From the NCBI GenBank assembly GCA_942493385.1, contig OW818699.1:3782001-3846000 (forward strand): a stretch of 64,000 nt of DNA. Reading direction: 5' to 3'. A model generated the notes under the pieces. It was not told the origin of the DNA. It saw only the letters and a list, made by a program, of their open reading frames with translations, and ran no database searches. How positions within the stretch are numbered: position 1 is the first letter of the stretch; each line of letters starts with the position of its first letter. The position numbers were made by a program, and so were the translations under genes. Of this stretch, positions 1-7,260 are shown in pieces. The DNA is from UBA8389 sp942493385 (GTDB lineage Bacteria > Bacteroidota > Bacteroidia > Bacteroidales > UBA1402).

Positions 1-703
1 CAATGCCGCCAAAGGGTTCGAACAGTGGCTGATTAAGTTGGACGGGGTAAGCGATGTACAAGTTGGCGCCAGCTCGGGCTATGGCCGGGTGGAAATGGCA
101 TACTACCAGATGGCGACAGCCTGCGGCATCGAGATGATGCCTTCGCGACTGTTGGTAGAAAACGACAGGGCACATTTCATGACGAAACGTTTCGACAGAG
201 AAGGCGCTGACACAAAGCATCATATTCAAACTTTTTGCGCCATCAGCCATTTTGACTTCAACCACGTGAACAGTTTCAGTTACGAACAGTTGTTTCAAAC
301 CATGCGGGAGTTGAAACTCACCTATCAGGATGCGGAGCAACTATTTCGCAGGATGGTCTTCAATGTCGTTGCCAGAAACTGCGACGACCACACCAAAAAC
401 TTTGCGTTCCGGCTCAAAAAAGGTGGCAATTGGGAGTTGGCTCCAGCCTACGACGTCTGCTATGCCTACAAACCCGACAACAGATGGGTGAGCCAACACG
501 CCTTGAGCATCAACGGCAAGCGCAAGGATTTCACCAAAAACGACTTGCTCTTGGTGGGCGAATCCATCAAATGCAAAAAAGCGACTCAGATTGTTGACGA
601 AATCGAAGAGATGGTACATCGGTGGAAGTCGTTTGCCGATGCAGTTGGAGTCGATCCACAATTACGGAATGAGATTGAAAAGTCGTTGATTCGATTCAAC
701 TAA
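1..703 (+). CDS. HipA-like serine/threonine kinase, C-terminal part (5' truncated by window)
   Basis: The reading frame is open from base 2, so the true start lies outside the window. The visible 233 residues match the C-terminal kinase domain of HipA-family toxins, which phosphorylate a cytoplasmic target such as a tRNA synthetase. The visible signatures are the lysine strand HFMTKRFDR, the catalytic-loop motif NCDDHTKN and the metal-binding-like stretch LAPAYDV. All residues expected for an active kinase appear to be present. The partner antitoxin (HipB-like) and the HipA N-subdomain would lie upstream and cannot be seen. The next gene is convergent, so this is the last gene of its operon. 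Family assignment is firm; whether it works as a toxin is inference. Confidence 0.85.
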   Translation, partial: NAAKGFEQWLIKLDGVSDVQVGASSGYGRVEMAYYQMATACGIEMMPSRLLVENDRAHFMTKRFDREGADTKHHIQTFCAISHFDFNHVNSFSYEQLFQTMRELKLTYQDAEQLFRRMVFNVVARNCDDHTKNFAFRLKKGGNWELAPAYDVCYAYKPDNRWVSQHALSINGKRKDFTKNDLLLVGESIKCKKATQIVDEIEEMVHRWKSFADAVGVDPQLRNEIEKSLIRFN

Positions 704-726
704 AACGATGGCTCGTTTCCCATCTA

Positions 727-2541
727 TTACTTCAAAATCTTTTTGGAAAGAATCAACTCGTTTTGATGATCAAAAATCTGCACGAAAAATAAACCTCCTG
801 TAGCAAAATTTGTCGTATTGATTTCTGCCTTTTGATTGTTAATGCGGGAGTAATAAACGGTTTGACCCAGCACATTTGTGATCCTAACAGAACCGTTAAT
901 CAACGATCCGAAATCGATGGTCAGGCGGTCATTAACTGGATTCGGATTGATCGAAATACTTTTATAGGCTTCAGAATCTTGATTGAGATCATGTATCGCT
1001 GTCAAATATTTGCTCGTGAAGCCTACCGCTCCAAATTCACAAATACCGGTGGAATTTAGGTTTTGAAAGCTTAAGCGAACCTTATTTGTTACCAAATCGT
1101 CAAGTTTCAGGACATTCCACTTGTTGAGCACGGTATCGATGGCACCCGCAGATTTCCATTCATTGTCTTTCCAATATTCCACGGTTGCTGCGACAGGTTG
1201 TGATATACTCCCGAAATCGGTGTACCAATAGACGTAAACACTGGTAAAGTAATATAATTCGGGCCACTCGTATTGTACCCAGTTTATTTTTCCATTGCTT
1301 CCATCCCAGCTTCCATGAACCGTATGCAAGGTGTCCGAAGAACTGGAGGGCTCAAATCCATCCTTGACTGCCGAGAGATTCAACAATTGTGATGTGTTGG
1401 AGGTAGAAGCGGTGCCTTTGAGTGCGAGGTTATCTCCTAATCCAAACCTTGCTGGCCCTATATAACCAAATCTACTCATGACGGAATCCAATTGAAAATA
1501 TGCTTTGTCGAAATCGGAATTCAAACTGTTGTTGGAGTTGGAAACGTCGATGGTGTGATTATACACCGAAAATATTTCTGCCCTTACTGGAAGATTGGTA
1601 TAACTGGAAAGAGAAACGTAGTCGGAAATGATTTCAAATGTTCGCAGCATATTCTTCAACGCAACAAATTTTCCTTTTGCTATACCCACAGCAGCAATCA
1701 AATCCTCTAATTCGGCATTGCACTTTTCAATTGCATCAATGTTGTTTTCGGTGGCAATGACATTCTGACCTTTACTAATATTTGATTGAATCAAAGCAAT
1801 ATAACCTCCGGGAATGGAGTCTAAAGGAAAAGCATTCAAGATGTCGATTTTTTCCTGAATCTGGCCCTTTACATAGATAGCGTCATCTGGAATAAAATTC
1901 AGTTTAAAGTCGTCCACTTTGAAATTTCCATTCTTCCCAAGGGTGGTCAATATGGGGCAAATGATACTTTTTGTACCATTTGTACGAATTCCAAAGACAA
2001 GAGGTTCCCCAGCAGCAACCTTGATTTTCAACATCATCGAATGGAAGGGTCCATTGCCATTACCGTTATCGGGATAACCTGCAAAAGAGAAATTCTCACC
2101 TGAGATCGTATCCAAAGGAACCGATTCGAAATACATCGACTTGGTACCTGCTGAAAGGGTAGAAACAAACATCCGCTGAGTCGTGTACTCCAGTTTAGTG
2201 GTTGTCATAACGCAGCTGATGACATACGTTCCGGCTGGCAGGTTCCTTACCGTTTGTGAGATTTCAAAATCGCCGATCGCTCCGGGGGCCCAAATACCGA
2301 AAACGTTTTTGCCTTGTGGTGCGGCTTCTCCATCATTTTCAGTTTGGAACGCCACCAACAGATTCTTTTTGGATACATTCCATCCGGGAATCACCACAGT
2401 AGAATCGTGGAAAAAGCCAGGGCTTTCCTCAAAACCAGGATTCAATACGTACGTTGAGGTCACATCCTCCTGCGCATATACGGCCAGAGGCACCATCAAT
2501 GCAGTGATCGCCAGCAGAAACAATCGAAAGCGGTTTTTCAT
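727..2541 (-). CDS. Secreted carbohydrate-binding-type protein with T9SS sorting domain
   Basis: The product is 604 aa. A longer frame runs to 2610, but the Met at 2541 begins a clear signal peptide (MKNRFRLFLLAITALMVPLA), and a promoter-like box lies inside the extension, so 2541 is chosen. After the signal peptide comes a beta-rich region (about 30-220) that resembles a carbohydrate-binding jelly roll. A helical FIVAR-like segment follows (about 225-300). Next is a discoidin/Ig-like region (about 370-500; ALKGTASTSN, NWVQYEWPELYY, VRLSFQNL) like those appended to arabinan- and pectin-active enzymes. The protein ends in a type A T9SS sorting domain (INPNPVNDRLTI). No catalytic domain was recognised. 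It is probably a surface glycan-binding protein, possibly tied to the downstream glycosidase on the same strand. Confidence 0.7.
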   Translation of the reverse strand: MKNRFRLFLLAITALMVPLAVYAQEDVTSTYVLNPGFEESPGFFHDSTVVIPGWNVSKKNLLVAFQTENDGEAAPQGKNVFGIWAPGAIGDFEISQTVRNLPAGTYVISCVMTTTKLEYTTQRMFVSTLSAGTKSMYFESVPLDTISGENFSFAGYPDNGNGNGPFHSMMLKIKVAAGEPLVFGIRTNGTKSIICPILTTLGKNGNFKVDDFKLNFIPDDAIYVKGQIQEKIDILNAFPLDSIPGGYIALIQSNISKGQNVIATENNIDAIEKCNAELEDLIAAVGIAKGKFVALKNMLRTFEIISDYVSLSSYTNLPVRAEIFSVYNHTIDVSNSNNSLNSDFDKAYFQLDSVMSRFGYIGPARFGLGDNLALKGTASTSNTSQLLNLSAVKDGFEPSSSSDTLHTVHGSWDGSNGKINWVQYEWPELYYFTSVYVYWYTDFGSISQPVAATVEYWKDNEWKSAGAIDTVLNKWNVLKLDDLVTNKVRLSFQNLNSTGICEFGAVGFTSKYLTAIHDLNQDSEAYKSISINPNPVNDRLTIDFGSLINGSVRITNVLGQTVYYSRINNQKAEINTTNFATGGLFFVQIFDHQNELILSKKILK

Positions 2542-2578
2542 GGTAATACTGTGCAACAGCGTATTTCCTTTATTGGTC

Positions 2579-2611
2579 CAAATATACAATACATTTTTAC
2601 CATAACACAAA
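2579..2611 (-). promoter_or_regulatory. Bacteroidota-type promoter for the 727-2541 gene
   Basis: Read on the minus strand, TTTG (2611-2608) is followed after 21 nt by TATATTTG (2586-2579). This fits the Bacteroidota sigma-ABfr consensus TTTG-N19-21-TAnnTTTG. The start codon is 38 nt further on at 2541. The site argues against the longer N-terminus up to 2610. Confidence 0.5.
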
Positions 2612-2661
2612 AACGTTGGTAAATTATTGATAAACTTGGTAAAAAAGTCAAGCGTGTCTGT

Positions 2662-4827
2662 TTACGGTAGTTTTTGAAGATTCTCCACCCTCACTTGCCA
2701 AGTGCCGTCTTGAGGGAACCCAGGAGCATTGATTGCTGGCGCTCCATCCCATCCCGCAGCCATGAGTGCTACCGCGGCTAGAAAGGAACTGTTCACCGGC
2801 AGGTAAGCAGGGCAGTCCAAGCCTTCTTTGGGGCGCATAACATAGCCACTTTTATTAAATTTTGCTTTGGGGCTGTCATTGCAAACAATATTGACAGCCG
2901 TTTGAGGGTCCCCCAGCCGCGCAGCCGTCAGTGCACCTTTTCCCATGCTCCAACTCACAAAGCTGGATAATCCATTTCGCTGGAAAATGGTCTCAAACGT
3001 GTTTTTCATGATCGCTTTATCGACCATGGGGGTTTGTGGTAGGTAGCCGAGCGCCATCAGCATGGCCGATGAGAAACCGCCCTGCCGGTCGTACATGGTC
3101 GGATCGCTTTCTATCTCCACATACTTTCCGTTTTGTATCGTTATGGGAGAAAGCTTCATCAGGATATCGTCCCAATAGGGTAAACGCTTCAGCCCAAGCC
3201 GTTCGCGCCAATCTTGCGCCACTTTCAGACCATAGTACCATTGCGCCAATTCAAAACTGGGATTCTTCGTGTCATTCTCCTGCGTGCTCTCATTGACACT
3301 TTTGATGGGTGGCCCTAAAATGTACCGATTGGTTTTAACATCAAAAAAAGCGTACGAAGCCAGGAATTTGGCAGATTCAAAAACGATGTCCTGATATTTC
3401 AAAAGGGTTGCCTTATCGGGATGTGCCCGGTAGACAAGTTCGGAAAGATAAATGGGGTTTGGTTGGTTCCAGATGATAAACGGATTGATTCCACCTGGAG
3501 TAGGACGCCCGTCATAACCGGCCATTTTTGGCCAAAGCGTTCCTTCGAAACCCTTGCTTTTAGCTTCGGCTTGCGCGAGTGGCAAAATTCGCGAATACCA
3601 TTTCAAGCCGTTCTCCAGCAAGTTGGTATGATTCCACTGATAAAACTGGGCGGCGTGGATCCAATAGACCTCCGAATTGTGTTTCCCATACCAGCTGATA
3701 TGTGCCAGGCCGGTTTCCTGAGGCGGAAACGAACCGGAATAATTCACTTTGACCAGGTATTGGGAAAGGACGATGCGTCGTTCCAGCTCTGGCGCACGCG
3801 GATCGGTGCTACCACTTAGATCAACGACGCCTCCTTGAGTCCAGAAGTCCTTCCAGGATTGCTCGCTGGCTTGTTTGGTAGCTTCAAAGGAGGGTGACGA
3901 TCGCTTTACCATATCCGGCGTATAATCACAGACCAACAACAGACTGTCGGAACCGGTGGCATTCAGGCAGTATTCATGGGGTGCTTTCATATCCCATTCA
4001 GCCTTACCTTCCCAGCGTATGTTTACAAAGTAGAAGCTGGTATCGATGGTTCTTTTAAGCAGGATTCCATGGTCCTCTTTCTTGATGACTGTGCTTTGAT
4101 GGCTGCTGGGTTTGCTCCAGTCGAAGGGCGGTTTATTCTTGATGGACAGATCGTACGAATAGGGAAATCGGAAAGCAGGTCTCAACTTCCCCGATTTCAG
4201 CAGTGGAGATTTGATTTTGAAGGCAATCAGGCTTAATTCGGGATGGCATACTGTTTCAACCAGAACTGGCTGACCATCAATTTCATAGCTGCTCGAGATG
4301 ACGCCTTTCCAAATATCCAGTTTCTGATTTATTTTTGTTAGCATCTCCAGATCGAGCGGCTTGAAGTCTTGCCCGATCAAGCTGATTTGGCCCAAGGCTA
4401 TCGGATGCGGATTCATGCGAAAATATTGCCCTGCAGGACTTTTCTCATCGCTGGCGTAACGTATTTTACGGCCGTGAAAGTCACTTTCCTTCATAGCGTC
4501 TTCCATCCGATACTGGTTGATGTTGGGAAAAGCATGCCAAGCCCAAGTGGAAAGCGTTTCGAGCGGAATGCCGTTTTTATAATAGAAATCGCCCAACGAT
4601 TGCATGCCGGTGACATCGGCCGTGTACGCGAAATCGCCGTTTCCTACGGACAAAGGTGCAAGCGGGTCGGCTTCGTTCAAAAGCACATTATGCCGGTTTA
4701 CCAATGCAAAACGGTCGATGGGTTTTTGGTCAACATGGGTGATGGGCTGCTGTGCATACCCAATAAGCGTTGATGCCAAAAACACGTTCATTAAAAAAAC
4801 TGCAGGTTTGTTTTTGAAAAGGACCAT
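2662..4827 (-). CDS. Secreted six-hairpin ((alpha/alpha)6) glycoside hydrolase-like protein
   Basis: The product is 721 aa. The start at 4827 is chosen because it begins a signal peptide (MVLFKNKPAVFLMNVFLAST, then YAQQ). The frame extends to 4941 without secretion features. The N-terminal beta-sandwich region carries PLSVGNGDFAYTADVTG, a hallmark of GH65/GH95-type N-domains. The middle and C-terminal parts are helical and contain SEVYWIHAAQFYQWNH and KNPSFELAQWYYG, in the style of GH15/65/95 catalytic barrels. The target linkage cannot be read from sequence; alpha-linked deoxy-sugars or glucosides are typical for the clan. It follows the T9SS binding protein on the same strand (120 bp gap) but carries no sorting domain, so a periplasmic location is likely. 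Confidence 0.65.
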   Translation of the reverse strand: MVLFKNKPAVFLMNVFLASTLIGYAQQPITHVDQKPIDRFALVNRHNVLLNEADPLAPLSVGNGDFAYTADVTGMQSLGDFYYKNGIPLETLSTWAWHAFPNINQYRMEDAMKESDFHGRKIRYASDEKSPAGQYFRMNPHPIALGQISLIGQDFKPLDLEMLTKINQKLDIWKGVISSSYEIDGQPVLVETVCHPELSLIAFKIKSPLLKSGKLRPAFRFPYSYDLSIKNKPPFDWSKPSSHQSTVIKKEDHGILLKRTIDTSFYFVNIRWEGKAEWDMKAPHEYCLNATGSDSLLLVCDYTPDMVKRSSPSFEATKQASEQSWKDFWTQGGVVDLSGSTDPRAPELERRIVLSQYLVKVNYSGSFPPQETGLAHISWYGKHNSEVYWIHAAQFYQWNHTNLLENGLKWYSRILPLAQAEAKSKGFEGTLWPKMAGYDGRPTPGGINPFIIWNQPNPIYLSELVYRAHPDKATLLKYQDIVFESAKFLASYAFFDVKTNRYILGPPIKSVNESTQENDTKNPSFELAQWYYGLKVAQDWRERLGLKRLPYWDDILMKLSPITIQNGKYVEIESDPTMYDRQGGFSSAMLMALGYLPQTPMVDKAIMKNTFETIFQRNGLSSFVSWSMGKGALTAARLGDPQTAVNIVCNDSPKAKFNKSGYVMRPKEGLDCPAYLPVNSSFLAAVALMAAGWDGAPAINAPGFPQDGTWQVRVENLQKLP

Positions 4828-5283
4828 AGTTTTAAATATTTCGGTAGAAAGATTAGGAGTTCTGGTATGCCGAAAAGGTTGAAAATAATCCTCAAATATA
4901 GTTTTTCTATTGGTGGTATTCATCATCCAAACACATAACATGATTCATACAGAATGCATCTGAGTTTGACTATCATTTTCAGAAACCCAGTGGTGGTGGT
5001 AGTTTTCAAAAAATCAACAAGTTGATGCATTAATTTATTGGAAATTAGTTCAATAAACGGAATCTATTTTGTATCTTTATCACGTTAGCTCACAGTACCA
5101 GAACCATTTATTTTGCTTGTTTTTAGATTTTAAAATTACATTTTGAACGCATTATTTGTACCCTAGACTTAAGAAAACTCAGCTTTACACTATACAATTT
5201 CACTCATTATTTACGCATTGGCGGTGAACGTCAATTTTTGTCACAGATTCGAATATAGATAGTCTAACCTAAACTACTTTGGT
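4828..5283. other. AT-rich divergent intergenic region
   Basis: This 456 bp gap separates divergent genes. It holds the -7 box at 4893-4900 and, on the plus strand, a near-consensus TATCTTTA around 5080. Nothing resembling an RNA gene, repeat or small coding frame was recognised. Confidence 0.5.
4893..4900 (-). promoter_or_regulatory. Promoter -7 box (TATATTTG) upstream of six-hairpin glycosidase
   Basis: CAAATATA on the plus strand gives TATATTTG on the minus strand, 66 nt upstream of the start at 4827. The nearest TTTG upstream is 27 nt away, longer than usual, so only the -7 element is convincing. Confidence 0.35.
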
Positions 5284-5991
5284 ATGAAAAGATTGTGGTC
5301 TTTTTTGTGCTGGATTATTGGTGAAGGGGTTTTAATTGCAGCTTTATTACACTTTGGTAAAAACTTACATCAAAGTATTTTGATTCTCAATGGAATCGTT
5401 GCTTCAATAATCTTCAGCGTTTTGATAATAAACGTGTTTTTTCCTATGCTTGGCCCGGGCGAGAAGTCCACAAAAAAGGCCGACAAATTAGGCACCAGAT
5501 GGTTTTTCACCATCACCTACGCCCTACTCTCCGTTGGAGCGATACTTTATTTTGACTTAATTAATCCGGTGGACCTTCTAACCCGGATTATGATCCAATC
5601 GATTTTTCTTTCTGTTCTTTTCATGGGGCTGTGGGCTGTGCTCAAGCCTGCCAAAAAGAATGTGAAGCCGGACGAGAAAATTCAGAATTTGGAACGCAAT
5701 CAATTGAGAATGATAAACAACGTCATTGATTTAGCCCGTTCGAAAGCTGAAAGAAGGCAGGATGTACCCGCAAGCATTTTAGATGGCATTAAAGAATTGC
5801 AAGAGGATGCGCGGGTCTTGTCACCTGGAAATGAAACGGTCTCTCTAAGAATGGAAGGCAAGATCATGATGGAAGTCAATCAACTTAACAAAATATTGAA
5901 GGAGGAACACATTGATGTTAAAAGCGTACAATACACCATCAAAAGTTGTTCTAAGATCTTCAATGAGCACCGGCGAATCTATTCGCACTGA
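5284..5991 (+). CDS. Membrane protein of unknown function with cytoplasmic helical tail
   Basis: The product is 235 aa. It starts MKRLWSFLCWIIGEGVLIAA and has four likely transmembrane helices (about 5-22, 32-53, 72-90 and 100-118). A basic linker (KPAKKNVKPDEK) follows, then a charged, coiled-coil-prone C-terminal half (about 130-230). The topology resembles other Bacteroidota four-helix inner-membrane proteins of unknown function; no family was recognised. It ends 57 bp before the inverted repeat of the dnaJ-like gene and is on the same strand, so co-transcription is possible. Confidence 0.6.
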   Translation: MKRLWSFLCWIIGEGVLIAALLHFGKNLHQSILILNGIVASIIFSVLIINVFFPMLGPGEKSTKKADKLGTRWFFTITYALLSVGAILYFDLINPVDLLTRIMIQSIFLSVLFMGLWAVLKPAKKNVKPDEKIQNLERNQLRMINNVIDLARSKAERRQDVPASILDGIKELQEDARVLSPGNETVSLRMEGKIMMEVNQLNKILKEEHIDVKSVQYTIKSCSKIFNEHRRIYSH

Positions 5992-6047
5992 TTCTAACCA
6001 TATTTATACAACTTTTTTCCGAAATTGTGTAACATAAATCGGCACTT

Positions 6048-6088
6048 AAGTCATGATCTTAGTTCCTTATAAGAACGGATCATGACTT
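6048..6088 (+). promoter_or_regulatory. Inverted repeat enclosing the dnaJ-like start codon (possible RNA thermometer)
   Basis: AAGTCATGATC (6048-6058) and GATCATGACTT (6078-6088) are exact reverse complements. Inside them GTTC (6062-6065) pairs with GAAC (6073-6076) around a 7-nt loop. As RNA this is an 11 bp stem, a 3x1 internal loop, 4 bp and a loop. The ATG (6082-6084) lies in the outer stem. The structure could sequester the start codon until it melts at higher temperature. A DNA operator is the alternative. Confidence 0.45.
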
Positions 6089-6981
6089 TTGTAGATTATT
6101 ATCAAATTCTGGGATTGTTAAAAACGGCAACGCCCGAAGAAATTAAAAAATCGTACCGGAAATTAGCCCGCAAACATCATCCGGATTTGAATCCGAATGT
6201 TAAAGATGCGAAGAACAATTTCCAGTTGATCAATGAGGCAAACGAAGTCTTGAGCGACCCAGAGAAGCGCAAGAAATACGACCTGTACGGAAACGATTGG
6301 GAACGAGCTGAGGAATTTGAGAAACAAAAGAAACAGCAGGAACAATCGTCCAATGCCCGAAGGGATAGCTACTCTGGACAACAATCACAGGGCGATTTCT
6401 CCAGTTTCTTTGAATCCATGTTTGGAGGATCAGCAGGTGGAGGCAGAAGCCGCAGGGCATCCTATAAGGGCGAAGATTACACGACTGAGTTGCATCTCGA
6501 CTTACTGGAAGCTTACAAAACCCATACTCAAATCATCACCGTAAACGGAAAGAAGATTCGCATCACCATTCCCGCAGGTATTGAAAACGGACAAACCATC
6601 AAGATTTCCGGACATGGTGGCATTGGTACCAATGGCGGGCCAAACGGCGATTTGTACATTGCCTTTTCCATAGCCTCACATCCTGTTTTCAAGCGAACAG
6701 GGAACAATCTGGATGCCAATTTTAATATTGACTTGTACACTGCCGTATTGGGTGGTGAAATAACTGTAGACACTTTAACCGGTAAAGTAAAACTCAGAGT
6801 GGCTCCCGAAACACAAATCGGTAGCAAAGTCAAGATTAGTGGAAAAGGTTTTCCCGTTTATAAAAAAGTAGGATCGTTTGGCGATTTAATCATCACCTAT
6901 TCTGTTAAGATCCCTACGAATTTGACCGAAAAGCAAAAAGAATTATTTTCGGAACTGTCAAAAACTTACGTAGCTGCCTAA
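6082..6981 (+). CDS. cbpA: DnaJ-class co-chaperone, CbpA type
   Basis: The product is 299 aa. The J domain (about 4-70) opens with DYYQILGL and carries the invariant HPD at 33-35, which stimulates DnaK ATPase. A Gly/Phe/Ser-rich linker (about 88-125, SSFFESMFGGSAGGG) follows, then two C-terminal substrate-binding domains (about 130-295, including TITIPAGIENGQTIK-like and SGKGFP motifs). The Cys-rich zinc finger of true DnaJ is absent, as in CbpA. No co-transcribed hsp or modulator gene (CbpM) is adjacent on the 3' side. The start is fixed by the conserved DYY near the N-terminus, and this ATG lies inside an inverted repeat, which suggests translational control. Confidence 0.88.
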   Translation: MTFVDYYQILGLLKTATPEEIKKSYRKLARKHHPDLNPNVKDAKNNFQLINEANEVLSDPEKRKKYDLYGNDWERAEEFEKQKKQQEQSSNARRDSYSGQQSQGDFSSFFESMFGGSAGGGRSRRASYKGEDYTTELHLDLLEAYKTHTQIITVNGKKIRITIPAGIENGQTIKISGHGGIGTNGGPNGDLYIAFSIASHPVFKRTGNNLDANFNIDLYTAVLGGEITVDTLTGKVKLRVAPETQIGSKVKISGKGFPVYKKVGSFGDLIITYSVKIPTNLTEKQKELFSELSKTYVAA

Positions 6982-6991
6982 AACAAAAGAA

Positions 6992-7016
6992 GGTTGTCTC
7001 ACGACAACCAATCTTC
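6992..7016 (+). terminator. Weak intrinsic terminator after the dnaJ-like gene
   Basis: GGTTGTC (6992-6998) pairs with GACAACC (7003-7009) around the loop TCAC, eleven bases after the stop codon. The tail is pyrimidine-rich (AATCTTCCTTAA) rather than a clean U-tract. Confidence 0.45.
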
Positions 7017-7215
7017 CTTAACCTTAAATCTAATACCATGAAAAACACAGTACAAAGATAAAGGGCTTTGAAGCGTTTTGCAAGTATTTGATCCAAAAAA
7101 ATATGTTATTTAACATGTTTTAGCAATTGGTGTATATATTACACTTATTAATCATTCCTATATCATTTTCTCAACCAACGTTACCCTCTGTGTTTCAAGC
7201 AAAACCAAAAAATGC

Positions 7216-7244
7216 TTGACTATTTTACATTTTTGCTACCTTGC
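7216..7244 (+). promoter_or_regulatory. Candidate promoter of the rhamnogalacturonan lyase operon
   Basis: TTG (7216-7218) is followed 18 nt later by TACCTTGC (7237-7244), a near match to TAnnTTTG. The start codon follows after 16 nt, so the leader would be very short. Confidence 0.35.
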
Positions 7245-7260
7245 AGTCTAATCTAGACAA

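Noticed and set aside
2542..2610. Longer N-terminus for the T9SS carbohydrate-binding protein
   Set aside because: The extra 23 residues precede a full signal peptide, and the promoter -7 box falls inside them.
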